A DNA stretch of 37,599 nt from Dehalococcoides mccartyi (GCA_020724525.1 DYGU01000014.1:1-37599); one strand, 5' to 3'. Counted from the first letter of the stretch, positions 1 through 8,462 are shown. Program-made: numbers and translations. The notes: generated by a model not told the origin, from the letters alone.

Positions 1-47
1 AATAAAAAGGGTGCGCAGGCTTGACAAAACTGTGCGCTCATGGGAGG
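1..47 (+). repeat. Left arm of 47-bp perfect inverted repeat (gene leader)
   Basis: These 47 bases are identical to the reverse complement of 37547-37593. The arm carries a -35-like TTGACA (21-26), the word GTGCGC twice (11-16 and 32-37, 21 bp apart) and ends exactly at the GGGAGG ribosome binding site (42-47) of the gene starting at 53. A short hairpin can pair GCGCA (13-17) with TGCGC (33-37). The arm may continue beyond the window edge. It could be a duplicated promoter/leader, an inversion site, or a contig-end repeat. Confidence 0.9.
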
Positions 48-52
48 TAAAT

Positions 53-634
53 ATGAAAAGACTAATTGTCATCGGTCTGCTTGGTGCTGTAGCCCTCTTC
101 CTTTTCTTTGTCTTTGCGGTGACTCGTGGCGAGCTGAGCAAGGTACAGACTCAGATTACAACCCTTGAGAAAGACCTCAGCGGTGTAGCCGGTGAATTGT
201 CATCGGCGAAATCTGAGTTAGCTTTGGCTCAAGCGGAGCTTTCTTCAGTAAAATCTGAGAATGATAAGCTACGGAAGGGAGACAGCTATAATCTTAGGGC
301 CCATACATATAAGGAGGTAATGAGCTTTCTGGCTGCTGACTTAACCAATACCAAGAAGTATGTTAAAGGGGAATATACAAGTGAGCACTTTAGCCGAGAT
401 GTAAATAATGCAGCTAAAGAAAAGGGGTTGCTTTGTGCCTTTGTATTTGTTGTTTATCCCGATGGTAAACAAAGCGTGTTAGTTGCCTTTCAAACTATTG
501 ATGCCGGGCTAGTGTTCATCAACCCTCAGGACGATAAGGTAATGAAAGTAGCTAAAGGTGTAAAGTACTGGAGAGACAATGGTTATGAAACAACTAGGGA
601 TGATACTATAGTGGAGATACTTATCCTTTGGTAG
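53..634 (+). CDS. Membrane-anchored coiled-coil protein with degenerate transglutaminase-like domain (copy 1)
   Basis: The 193-residue protein has an N-terminal hydrophobic segment (about residues 4-23, signal anchor), a heptad-like coiled coil (about 27-75) and a C-terminal globular domain (about 85-193). The ATG at 53 is chosen over an upstream GTG because GGGAGG sits 5 bases before it and the product then has exactly the length of its tandem paralogue at 676. The C-terminal domain aligns without gaps to the paralogue, whose pattern resembles transglutaminase/papain-like folds. Here the putative catalytic Cys110 is Ser, His141 is Ser and Glu157 is Asn, so the domain is probably inactive as a thiol enzyme. 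A binding or regulatory role beside its active sister is an inference. Confidence 0.72.
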   Translation: MKRLIVIGLLGAVALFLFFVFAVTRGELSKVQTQITTLEKDLSGVAGELSSAKSELALAQAELSSVKSENDKLRKGDSYNLRAHTYKEVMSFLAADLTNTKKYVKGEYTSEHFSRDVNNAAKEKGLLCAFVFVVYPDGKQSVLVAFQTIDAGLVFINPQDDKVMKVAKGVKYWRDNGYETTRDDTIVEILILW

Positions 635-675
635 TCAGATTTATTATTATGAGGTGGAAAGGAGGTTTATAAAAT

Positions 676-1257
676 ATGAAAAGATGGATTGTTATTGGTG
701 TGCTTGGTGTAATTGTTCTCGTCCTTTTTTTCAGCCTTGGAGTGACAGCGGATGAACTCACCAAAGCGCAGGCACAGATACCGATACTTGAGCAAAAGTT
801 GTATTCCACTAAATTTGAGCTGTCTGGGGTTGAGTCAAAGTTGGCTTCCAGCAGACTTGAACTAACTAATCTCAAAACCGAGAATGAGCGGTTGCGAGCA
901 GTTCCTCGTTACACCCTGCGTGACCCTACTTATAAAGGGATGATGGACTTTTTGTATGCCGACCGAACAGACTTGAATCGGTATGTTAGGGATGTTTATG
1001 ATTGCAAGCATTTCAGTCGGGATGTAAATAATGCCGCCCAAGAAAAGGGGCTCCGCAGTGCTATTGTTTCAGTTGTGTTTCCGGGTGGCACTGGGCATCT
1101 TCTGGTTGCCTTTCAAACAACCGACCAGGGGCTGGTATTTATTGAGCCCCAGTCTGACAGGAAGATGAAGGTAGAGAAAGGTCTGAGATACTGGAGAGAT
1201 AATGGTTACTATTCGGACATAGACGATACCATTGTATATATGGTTATTGTTTGGTAA
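676..1257 (+). CDS. Membrane-anchored coiled-coil protein with transglutaminase-like domain (copy 2)
   Basis: This is the tandem paralogue of the gene at 53, with the same length (193 aa) and architecture: signal anchor (about residues 4-23), coiled coil (about 27-75), then a C-terminal domain. The domain has the order Cys110 (YDCKHFSRD), His141 (GTGHLLVAF) and an acidic motif at 157-161 (IEPQSD). That spacing and context resemble the Cys-His-Asp arrangement of transglutaminase-like cysteine proteases; the assignment rests on motif reading only. The domain would sit outside the membrane if the anchor is a signal sequence. AAAGGAGG lies about 11 bases before the ATG. Substrate unknown. The gap to copy 1 is 41 bp, so the two are probably co-transcribed. 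Confidence 0.7.
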   Translation: MKRWIVIGVLGVIVLVLFFSLGVTADELTKAQAQIPILEQKLYSTKFELSGVESKLASSRLELTNLKTENERLRAVPRYTLRDPTYKGMMDFLYADRTDLNRYVRDVYDCKHFSRDVNNAAQEKGLRSAIVSVVFPGGTGHLLVAFQTTDQGLVFIEPQSDRKMKVEKGLRYWRDNGYYSDIDDTIVYMVIVW

Positions 1258-1298
1258 ATTAGTCATCTTTATGTTTGCTGTAAAAAGGAAGCTGATTT

Positions 1299-2319
1299 AT
1301 GAAAACCCATGAATATCAAGCTAAAGCTCTGTTAGCTCAGTTTGGCATTCCTGTGCCCAGGGGAAGGGTAGCAACTACTTCCGAAGAAACTGAAAAAGTG
1401 GCTGCGGAACTGGGGGGTAAGGTAATAGTCAAAGCTCAGGTCTATGCTGGGGGGTAAAGCCGGTAGCATAAAAGTGGTGAGTTCGGCTGAAGAAGCTGGG
1501 AAACTGGCTGGGCAGATGTTGGGCACGAGACTGGTCACCTACCAGACAACACCGAAAGGAGTGCCGGTAAGCAAGGTCCTGGTTGCAGAAGCTGTAGAGG
1601 TAAGCAGGGAGCTTTACCTGAGCGTTATTGTTGATAATACCCATCGGCTGCCGGTAATGATAGCCAGTGAAGCTGGCGGGATGGAGATTGAGGAAGTCGC
1701 CCGGGTAAGCCCCGAGAAAATCCTTAAAGCCTATATTGACCCGGCTGCCGGTTTCCAGCCTTTTCAAGGTCGAAAGCTGGCTTATGGAATGAACTTATCC
1801 CCGGAACTAATCCGCACGGCTACCGAGTTGATGGCTAACCTTTACCGCCTGTTCCGGGAGAAAGACTGTTCCCTGGCTGAAATTAACCCGTTAGTTATTA
1901 CCAATGAGGGTAAACTTTTAGCTTTAGATGCCAAGCTAAATTTTGATGACAATGCCCTTTTCCGGCATAAAGATATTCAGGAGCTTCATGACCCGGAGCA
2001 GGAAGACCCTTTAGAGGTAAAGGCTATTTCACTTGGGGTTAGAAATTACATTAAGCTGGATGGTAGTATTGCCTGTATGGTCAATGGTGCTGGGTTAGCT
2101 ATGGCAGTTTTGGATCTTCTGACCCAGGTTGGAGGTAGACCAGCTAATTTCCTGGATATTGGCACTGTTAACACTCACGGCCGTGTTGTCAATGCTTTTA
2201 AGATTTTCACCACTGACCCCCGTGTTAAAACAGTGCTGGTGAACATTTTTGAGGGTAAGCTTCCCTTACCCTCTCTTGACCTTGACAACCCTGCTGTAGG
2301 AAAAAGCACGATGACTTAG
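1299..2319 (+). pseudogene. sucC: Succinyl-CoA (ADP-forming) ligase beta subunit, frameshifted and 3'-truncated
   Basis: The first frame (1299 to about 1454) begins [20 protein letters not shown], the standard SucC/ATP-grasp start, and runs into a TAA right after KAQVYAGG. The family normally has AGGRGKAGG here. The rest continues in another frame with KAGSIKVV, as if five bases of a G-rich stretch were lost near 1455. The remainder shows CSLAEINPLV, LDAKLNFDDNA and FLDIGT, all typical of SucC. Homology stops at VLVNIF (about 2250), roughly 70 residues before the usual end, at a small hairpin, and the frame then ends in unrelated residues. No sucD follows. Both breaks make it non-functional as written. 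Confidence 0.85.
2253..2271. repeat. Small hairpin at sucC truncation point
   Basis: GGGTAAG (2253-2259) and CTTACCC (2265-2271) form a perfect 7-bp stem with a 5-base loop, exactly where similarity to SucC ends. No T-run follows, so a terminator role is not supported. It may mark the recombination or deletion joint. Confidence 0.5.
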
Positions 2320-2510
2320 TAGCTCTGGTGGACAGGATGCTGGAATTGAATAAGCGGCTGGCACCAATTCGCAATATAGCTTTTAGCGAGCGGGAGGAAC
2401 TTCTTCGGGAAATTAAGCGCATTGATTCTGAGATAGACCAGAAGATTTATGAACTCTATGGGCTGACTGAAGACGAAAAGAAGGTAGTGGGGGGAGCAAC
2501 CAAAAGTTAA
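2286..2510 (+). pseudogene. C-terminal remnant of a restriction-modification protein
   Basis: An open frame without a proper start encodes about 74 residues containing KKHDDLVALVDRMLELNKRL and ending near IYELYGLTEDEKKVV. This pattern is typical of the extreme C-terminus of TaqI/Eco57I-type methylase-specificity proteins, which carry a coiled helix followed by an ELYGLT motif. The catalytic and target-recognition parts are absent. It directly abuts the truncated sucC, so the joint (about 2255-2295) fuses two unrelated gene ends. Family reading is from motif memory only. Confidence 0.55.
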
Positions 2511-2570
2511 TAAGGGGTTGAGACGGAAATAGAGCCGGCTGGCTCAGGATGAGGGAAAGGAAGAGTTGAA

Positions 2571-3731
2571 ATGCCAATAAGACGTTTTAGTGTGCGGAAT
2601 TACAAAAGTTTGGAAAATCTTGACCTAGACTTAAAGCCATTTGTGGTTTTTGTTGGCCCTAATAATGCTGGAAAAAGTAATATTTTTGATTTCCTTTACT
2701 TTTTATCCCAAATTGTGAAAAGCCGGGAATTTGCAAGCGTCATTCGAGAAAGAGGCGGATTCGAGCAGATTATTTTTAATGGAGATATAGGGCAAACCAT
2801 CTCCATCGAGCTATACGGCTTAATCAAGGTTAAAGGCAAGGAGAGACATTACCACTATTCGCTCGAACTTGTTGGTGACCGTTATGGGCGTGGTTGCAAT
2901 AACAAGGAATTTTTTCAACTTTTAGAAGATAGCGGGAAAAAACTTCTTGAATTTCCTTCAGAACAATATCAGGGTCAGGGGGTAGCCTGGGACGAAGCCG
3001 GCAAGGTAATTAGTTTTTCAGCGTCAGGGAGAGAGCTATCCTACCTTTCAGTGTTTACAGATGAGGACACTTATCCCATTCTGGCTCAGTTTTCTAAGGA
3101 AGTTCAAAACTGGGTTTTGTTTAACCTTTTGCCACCTTTGATGCGAGCCTCTCTGCCGGTGCGAAGAGAACTCCAGCTGCGAGCTTGGGGTGAGAACTTG
3201 CCTACTGTCCTGCATGCATTGCAAACAGAATACCCACAAAAATTCAGGGAAATAGAGGACATTTTGAAGTTGGCAGTGCCTGAACTTGAAGAACTTGCCA
3301 CAGGCTTAACCAGCCACGAAGCCGGACAAACTTATATTCGTATTCGGGAAAAAGGACTTAAAACATCTATACCGGCGTGGGGGATGTCAGATGGGACACT
3401 GCGGTTATTGGGACATTTGGCTACTTTCTACTTGCCGGAACCTCCGCCACTTGTCTGCTTTGAAGAACCGGAGAACTATGTTCACCCAAGGTTGTTAGAA
3501 TTAATGGTTGACCTTCTTAAGAATGCCTCTGAAAAGACACAGGTGCTGGTGAGCACTCATTCCCCATATCTTGTTGATTTTCTCCAACCTGAAGACCTCT
3601 TTATCGTGATCAAAAAAGAGGGAAAAACACAGGTCACTAAGGCTCAAGAGAGAAAGGGAATAAAAGAAGCATTAAAGACATTGGGACTAGGAGAAATGTG
3701 GTATTCGGGAAGCTTGGGGGGTGTTCCATAA
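2571..3731 (+). CDS. AAA family ATPase, RecF/OLD-like (AAA_21)
   Basis: The 386-residue protein starts MPIRRFSVRNYKSLENLDLD, the usual first strand of SMC/RecF-like single-domain ATPases. It has Walker A GPNNAGKS (residues 29-36), Walker B LVCFEEPEN (about 292-300) and an H-loop STHSPYL (about 327). Such ATPases commonly sit in pairs with a small TOPRIM- or DUF4276-type protein and are frequent in defence or mobile islands. Here the partner follows immediately but is broken. The ATPase itself is intact. It starts at ATG 2571; the preceding GGAAGAG is a weak ribosome site. Its function without the partner is unknown. Confidence 0.85.
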   Translation: MPIRRFSVRNYKSLENLDLDLKPFVVFVGPNNAGKSNIFDFLYFLSQIVKSREFASVIRERGGFEQIIFNGDIGQTISIELYGLIKVKGKERHYHYSLELVGDRYGRGCNNKEFFQLLEDSGKKLLEFPSEQYQGQGVAWDEAGKVISFSASGRELSYLSVFTDEDTYPILAQFSKEVQNWVLFNLLPPLMRASLPVRRELQLRAWGENLPTVLHALQTEYPQKFREIEDILKLAVPELEELATGLTSHEAGQTYIRIREKGLKTSIPAWGMSDGTLRLLGHLATFYLPEPPPLVCFEEPENYVHPRLLELMVDLLKNASEKTQVLVSTHSPYLVDFLQPEDLFIVIKKEGKTQVTKAQERKGIKEALKTLGLGEMWYSGSLGGVP

Positions 3732-4311
3732 AGATTGCTCTTTTTGTGGAAGGTCAAAGCGATGAGAAGGCCATGTTGATCCTTGTCCGTAAGATTTTAG
3801 GAGAACAGGTCAGCATTGTTCTAGGGTCAAGAGGCGTGGAGATTTGTTAAACAAAGAGAAAGTTTGTTCTCACATTACCAACGACATCCTTCAGGAGCAT
3901 TCAGATGTATCAAAAGTTATTGTCTGTGTTGATTCAGAGTGCACTCCTCCACAAGAAATTGAAAAGGAGGTGCGAAAGGTAGAAAAGAATATTACATCAG
4001 AAGTGAAACATTCGGTTCACTATGTAGTCGTTGTTCATGCTCTAGAGGGGTGGCTCTTAGCTGGCCCTGAGAGCATCAGGGAATACTTAGGCGCTCGTGT
4101 TAAGGTCAATATTCCTCCCTCAGCTACATTGGAATGCAAACCAAAGAAGGTAATGAGTGGCATTTTTAGCCAGAGTGGGAAGGAATTTCTCTATACGCGA
4201 GACAATCCACGGATTACTGAAAGAATTCATCCTGATGAGATAGCCAGACGGAACCCAAGCTTTGGCAAATTTATGGACAGAATTAGAAACCCTGATGCTT
4301 GGTATTCTTGA
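3728..4311 (+). pseudogene. DUF4276/TOPRIM-like partner of AAA ATPase, frameshifted, start codon lost
   Basis: Reading from 3728 gives IKIALFVEGQSDEKAMLI, the standard opening of this partner family, but the first codon is ATA where an ATG overlapping the ATPase stop (ATGA) would be expected. The frame stops at TAA near 3848 and the protein continues one frame over, from about 3840 (GDLLNKEKV), with CVDSECTPP, HALEGWLLA and a C-terminal NPSFGKFMDRIRNP. Two independent lesions (start ATG to ATA, and a one-base indel between about 3825 and 3843) therefore affect it. The gene is co-directional with and overlaps the ATPase, so the two were an operon. Confidence 0.7.
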
Positions 4312-4413
4312 AAAACAGAGATAACTGTTCCTCAGGCAAGGTAGTGCTAAAGGGTTTATACCTGCGAAAATGGTCAATGATGAAGTGGTATGCCCTGATT
4401 GAGGAGGTGATAT

Positions 4414-4619
4414 ATGGCGCAAGTTTTGTCCTATAAAGTTATATTAGAGCCTTGCGAAGGGGGCGGTTACACACTGTTTATGTGCCGTCTTTCCTGGGCT
4501 ATATTTCGGAGGATGATACCTTTGAGGAGGTTATAAAAGGCTGGGTTGAAGTCTCTAAAGAGTATGGTGACGTAATCCCACCCAGCAGTGTCAATGGCTC
4601 TGTTAAGGGTATGGAGTGA
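4414..4619 (+). pseudogene. HicB-like antitoxin, frameshifted
   Basis: After GAGGAGG (4401-4407) an ATG at 4414 begins MAQVLSYKVILEPCEGGGYT, the usual N-terminal strand of HicB/UPF0150 antitoxins. A one-base loss near 4474 moves the rest to another frame, where VYVPSFLGYISEDDTFEEV, the diagnostic HicB stretch, is found, ending at TGA 4617-4619. No clear HicA toxin is recognisable in 4312-4413. The end overlaps the GTG start of the transporter at 4616. Confidence 0.6.
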
Positions 4620-5764
4620 ATAATCGCCTTACCCTGTTTACTCTTTATGTAACCGGTTTTATTGGCTACACAGGTTTTAGTCTTTTATTTCCGGTAATGC
4701 CCCTCTATGCCCGACAACTGAGTGCTTCCGTATCTCAAGTAGGGCTGATAGTAGCCCTTGGTTCTTATGTGACGGCTCTGTTTCTGGTTCCCTTTGGCAT
4801 TTTAGCTGACCGGCTGGGACGGCGAACTTTACTGGTTACTGGTTTTACTGCCTTTACTTTAGCCCCGTTACTTTATCTCATGGCTGACACTCCTGGGCAA
4901 CTTCTTTGGTTTCGGGCTGTCCACGGTTTAGCTACGGCGGCTTTCATTCCTGTGGTCACATCCCTGGTAATTGACTTAGCCTCCCCATCACGGCGGGGCG
5001 AAGTCGTGGGGTGGTACACGACTTCAACTCAACTCGGCTTTGTAGCTGGACCGGTAACGGGCGGCTTGCTGTTGAGTCATTATGGATTTGAAGTTGCTTT
5101 TTATGGTTGTAGTGCTATTACCATGCTTGGTCTTGTTTTCATTCTTTTTCGATTGACCACGATACCACAAAGGTTGAGTGGGGAGATGGCTTTAGACAGG
5201 TCGCTAAACTGGCTAAGTCAGCGTCGGGTTTTTGCCGGGCTGTTAGCCCCCTTTTTCGTTACCTTTGGCTCGGGTACTATCGCTGCTTATATTCCCCTTT
5301 ATGGTAAGGGTTTTGGTATTACTGAGGCTCAGGCGGGGTTTATTGTTACTGCTGTTTATATCACTTCTACGGTATTGCGGACTCCGGCGGGGAGGTTATC
5401 GGACAAAATTGGACGGAAGCCAGTAATTCTTTTGGGATTGGCTATAAGCGCTTTATCAGTAGCCTTAATATCCCAGTTCCACAGCTTTGTCTCGTTAGTG
5501 GTAGTGGCTCTTTTCTTTGGCATCGGCATGGGATTAGCCATACCACCCAGTTTTGCTCTGGTAGCTGATGTGGCATCTTCGGGGATGAGGGGTTTAGCTA
5601 TGGGTATGACCAGTAGTTTTCTTCAGGCGGGCATAGCTGTTGGGGCTACCGTTATGGGAATTGTAGCTGGAATAAGCAATTTTGAAATAATGTTTATAGC
5701 TTGTGCCTTTAGTCTAACTTTTGGTCTACTTCTTATTTTTAGCTTGCTCCGCGGTCAAAACTAA
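4616..5764 (+). CDS. MFS transporter
   Basis: The 382-residue protein is highly hydrophobic with about 12 predicted membrane segments in two halves. It shows the MFS loop motif DRLGRRTLL after helix 2 (about residues 62-70) and its repeat SDKIGRKPVILLG (about 262-274) after helix 8. The layout resembles drug/sugar efflux permeases of the DHA1 or YajR type; substrate cannot be read from sequence. The GTG start at 4616 lies within the end of the HicB remnant. A Fur gene follows on the same strand after a clear promoter, so the transporter is probably a separate transcript. Confidence 0.85.
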   Translation: MNNRLTLFTLYVTGFIGYTGFSLLFPVMPLYARQLSASVSQVGLIVALGSYVTALFLVPFGILADRLGRRTLLVTGFTAFTLAPLLYLMADTPGQLLWFRAVHGLATAAFIPVVTSLVIDLASPSRRGEVVGWYTTSTQLGFVAGPVTGGLLLSHYGFEVAFYGCSAITMLGLVFILFRLTTIPQRLSGEMALDRSLNWLSQRRVFAGLLAPFFVTFGSGTIAAYIPLYGKGFGITEAQAGFIVTAVYITSTVLRTPAGRLSDKIGRKPVILLGLAISALSVALISQFHSFVSLVVVALFFGIGMGLAIPPSFALVADVASSGMRGLAMGMTSSFLQAGIAVGATVMGIVAGISNFEIMFIACAFSLTFGLLLIFSLLRGQN

Positions 5765-5772
5765 ACTTGGAC

Positions 5773-5801
5773 TTGACAGCGGGATCATAGTCTTTTATAA
5801 T
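5773..5801 (+). promoter_or_regulatory. Consensus sigma70-type promoter of the fur-feoB cluster
   Basis: TTGACA (5773-5778), a 17-bp spacer and TATAAT (5796-5801) match both consensus hexamers perfectly. They lie 31 bp upstream of the Fur gene start and read toward it. Confidence 0.85.
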
Positions 5802-5812
5802 TGTAATTGCAA
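5801..5812. promoter_or_regulatory. Candidate Fur operator
   Basis: TTGTAATTGCAA is a near-perfect dyad (TTG-N-AATT-N-CAA) that begins at the last base of the -10 box and covers the expected transcription start. Its A/T-rich, TAAT-containing form and position suggest an autoregulatory Fur-family site. This is inferred from sequence only. Confidence 0.45.
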
Positions 5813-5832
5813 AAGAAAAGCATTAGCATAAA

Positions 5833-6264
5833 ATGAAGAAAACCAAAATTAAGAGAACCAGTTGGCAAATTTTGAATAGTTCCAAGCAGCGGGTGACTAA
5901 TCAGCGGGCTTTGCTCCTTGATATCCTCCGTAAAGGGGGTGGGCATCTCGATGCCAATGAGCTTTATGAGCGAGCCCGGCGAAAACAACCCCGGCTCAGT
6001 TTGTCTACAGTCTACCGAAACTTGCAGCTTTTTAAGAAGCTGGGTCTGGTGGACGAGCATCATTTTACTGAAGAGCATTTTCACTACGAAGTAAAGTCGG
6101 GAGGGGAGCATCATCATTTGCTATGCCTTGGTTGTGGCAAAGTTATTGAATTTACTTACCCGGTAGGTTATCAACTGCGGGAAGATATTAGCCGGGGGTG
6201 TGGTTTTGAAATTACCGGGGTAGAGGTTCGAATGGTAGGTCTGTGTTCCGAGTGCCGTAAGTAA
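5833..6264 (+). CDS. fur: Fur family transcriptional regulator
   Basis: The 143-residue protein has the Fur winged helix (NQRALLLDIL ... LSLSTVYRNLQLFKKLGLV, about residues 25-72) and the C-terminal metal-binding part, with GEHHHLLCLGCGKVIEF (about 92-108) and a final CSEC pair for structural zinc. It is expected to act as a metal-dependent DNA-binding repressor in the cytoplasm. It lies directly upstream of feoB, so iron (Fur proper) is the most plausible signal, though a PerR or Zur role cannot be excluded. Its own promoter (5773-5801) carries an overlapping dyad. The gap to feoB is 30 bp, so one operon is likely. Confidence 0.9.
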   Translation: MKKTKIKRTSWQILNSSKQRVTNQRALLLDILRKGGGHLDANELYERARRKQPRLSLSTVYRNLQLFKKLGLVDEHHFTEEHFHYEVKSGGEHHHLLCLGCGKVIEFTYPVGYQLREDISRGCGFEITGVEVRMVGLCSECRK

Positions 6265-6294
6265 GTCGCCTTAGCTAAAAAGGAGATAAAGACG

Positions 6295-8265
6295 ATGTCT
6301 CAGTGTCATCAAGTTGAGACTAAGATTTCCGGGAAGAAAAGGATACTCCTTTTAGGCAATCCTAATGTGGGGAAAAGTGTCATCTTTTACCACCTTACCG
6401 GGAGATACGCTACAGTATCTAATTATCCTGGAACTACGGTAGCCGTAGCTTCAGGCAGGGCTAATTTTGATGAGGGAAGCACCATTATTGACTCTCCGGG
6501 TGTGAATAACCTTATTCCTCGCTCTGAGGATGAGAAAGTAGCCCGAGACCTCCTCCTTGAACATACGAAAACCGTGTTAATTCAGGTAGCTGATGCTAAA
6601 AACCTCAAGCGGGCTTTGTTACTTTCTGCCCAGTTAGCTGAAGCTGAGGTGCCTTTTCTTTTAGCCCTGAACATGGCTGATGAAGCCGAGAAAAAGGGCA
6701 TAATGATAAATGAGAAAGAATTGTCTCGAGCTTTAGGGGTACCGGTGGTGCTTACAGTAGCTACCCAGGGACAAGGCATAAACCAGCTTAAAGAAAAAGT
6801 CAAAGAAGCCCGCCCGGGCTCGTTTCAGGTTAGACATGATGATGTTCTGGAAGAAGCTATAAGTAGCATTGAACGCCTTCTGCCATCTTTACCTATTGCC
6901 CGCCGCAGTCTGGCAATAATGCTCCTTAGCGGCGACCCCGAATTGGAAAAATGGTTGTCTCAGTACTTAAGTGCTGAACTGCTTAAAACCATTAGAAAAA
7001 AATCCGTTGACCTCCGGTCTCGTTATGCTAAGTCCATAGCGTATATAGTTAACCGAAGAAGAATGCAAGAAATAGAAAAAATAGTAGCCCAGGTGGCTAT
7101 GGTTAAAAAGGGTGGGGGGAGTCCGATAGCTGAGCTCATAGGGGAATTAAGTGTTCATCCGGTGGTGGGGATACCCATTCTGCTCCTTGTCCTTTATTTC
7201 TTTTATTTGGTGGTGGGTGTCTTTGGTGCTGGCACCGTCGTTGAGTTTGTGGAAGGAGTCCTTTTCGGCGAATATATTAATCCAGCAGCTACCTGGCTTT
7301 TTAGCCTTGCACCAACAGCTTTGCTAAAAGATTTGATGGTGGGTGAATACGGACTGATTACCATAGGAGTGACTTATGCGGTAGCTATTATCCTGCCGGT
7401 GGTTGGTTTTTTCTTCATCTGTTTCAGTCTCCTCGAGGATATTGGCTATCTACCTCGCCTAGCAGTAATGGCAAATGCCCTCCTCAGGCATATTGGTCTT
7501 AGTGGCAAGGCTGTCTTACCTTTAATTTTAGGGCTGGGCTGCGACACCATGGCGACCCTGACCACGAGAACATTGGAATCAAAGAGAGAGCGTCTCCTAG
7601 TAACTTTGCTCCTCGCTTTAGCCATTCCGTGTTCAGCTCAGATGGCAGTTATTCTGGCATTGATGGCTGGTATTTCAGGAAAGGCGACTATTCTTTTCTT
7701 CAGCCTTATTCTTATCAACTTGCTTATTGTAGGATACCTGGCTTCTAAGGTCATTCCTGGTCAGAGGTCTGATTTTGTCCTGGAGATGCCACCCATTCGC
7801 TTGCCTCAGCCTTCTAATGTAATGATAAAGACCCTGTCAAGGATGGAGTGGTATTTTAAAGAAGCGGTTCCCCTCTTTCTCCTAGGTACCCTCATTCTTT
7901 TTATACTGGATAAGATTGGCTTCCTTCTTTCACTGGAAAGAGCTGGTGCCCCTTTAGTCCAGCAATGGTTAGGATTACCGGCAGCCGCTACAGGGGCTTT
8001 TATTATGGGCTTCTTGCGCCGAGACTATGGTGCTGCCGGATTCTTTAGGCTTAATGAACTTGGGTTACTGGATGTGAACCAGATTATCATAAGCTTAGTA
8101 GTAATTACCCTTTTTGTCCCCTGTATTGCCCAGTTCTTTATAATGATTAAGGAAAGGGGACTAAAGATAACACTGGCTATCGTAGCCTTTATTTTCCCCT
8201 ATTCCTTTTTTGTAGGGGGTGTGCTTAATTTCATCCTAAGGACACTGGGAGTAACATGGCAATGA
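6295..8265 (+). CDS. feoB: Ferrous iron transport protein B
   Basis: The 656-residue inner-membrane Fe2+ transporter has an N-terminal G domain with G1 GNPNVGKS (about residues 21-28), G3 DSPG (about 66-69) and G4 NMAD (about 126-129), a helical spacer, and then the membrane part with two Gate-type blocks from about residue 270. The G1 to G4 order and the motif LPLILGLGCDTMA are typical. It has a good AAGGAG ribosome site. It is followed by a tiny zinc-ribbon gene overlapping its last 10 bases and by a DtxR-FeoA fusion, so FeoA function appears to be supplied by that fusion. Regulation by the upstream Fur protein is likely. Confidence 0.95.
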   Translation: MSQCHQVETKISGKKRILLLGNPNVGKSVIFYHLTGRYATVSNYPGTTVAVASGRANFDEGSTIIDSPGVNNLIPRSEDEKVARDLLLEHTKTVLIQVADAKNLKRALLLSAQLAEAEVPFLLALNMADEAEKKGIMINEKELSRALGVPVVLTVATQGQGINQLKEKVKEARPGSFQVRHDDVLEEAISSIERLLPSLPIARRSLAIMLLSGDPELEKWLSQYLSAELLKTIRKKSVDLRSRYAKSIAYIVNRRRMQEIEKIVAQVAMVKKGGGSPIAELIGELSVHPVVGIPILLLVLYFFYLVVGVFGAGTVVEFVEGVLFGEYINPAATWLFSLAPTALLKDLMVGEYGLITIGVTYAVAIILPVVGFFFICFSLLEDIGYLPRLAVMANALLRHIGLSGKAVLPLILGLGCDTMATLTTRTLESKRERLLVTLLLALAIPCSAQMAVILALMAGISGKATILFFSLILINLLIVGYLASKVIPGQRSDFVLEMPPIRLPQPSNVMIKTLSRMEWYFKEAVPLFLLGTLILFILDKIGFLLSLERAGAPLVQQWLGLPAAATGAFIMGFLRRDYGAAGFFRLNELGLLDVNQIIISLVVITLFVPCIAQFFIMIKERGLKITLAIVAFIFPYSFFVGGVLNFILRTLGVTWQ

Positions 8266-8462
8266 TAAAATGCCCTTTATGCGGTTTAGCATATGAGTCA
8301 GAAGCTGCCTGTGCTTTCTGTCCTCTGTCCAAAGCTTATCGGTTGAGCTGCTGCCCTAATTGTGGCTATTCTCTACCCCCAGAGTCCAGCTTGGTCAAGT
8401 TATGGCAGAGAGTCACCGGAAAAGACAAGAGAGGAGGAAAAGATGTTAGAAAGGGAAATTGA
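8256..8462 (+). CDS. Small zinc-ribbon protein of the Feo operon
   Basis: This 68-residue protein contains two CxxC-type knuckle pairs, CPLCGLAYESEAACAFCPL (about residues 6-24) and CCPNCGYSLPPES (about 32-44), and a basic tail. It overlaps the feoB end by 10 bp and the following regulator by 20 bp, so translation is probably coupled. Small zinc ribbons of this kind are found beside feoB in anaerobes, but their role (iron delivery or regulation) is not established. I do not assign a FeoC symbol because the winged helix of FeoC is absent. Confidence 0.75.
   Translation: MAMIKCPLCGLAYESEAACAFCPLSKAYRLSCCPNCGYSLPPESSLVKLWQRVTGKDKRGGKDVRKGN

Noticed and set aside
1444-1470. Programmed frameshift in sucC
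   Set aside because: Five bases including a conserved Arg-Gly pair of the ATP-grasp loop are missing and the 3' end is truncated, so it is a pseudogene.
4312-4413. HicA toxin upstream of the HicB remnant
   Set aside because: A fragment ITVPQ is vaguely HicA-like, but all frames are interrupted and nothing else fits.
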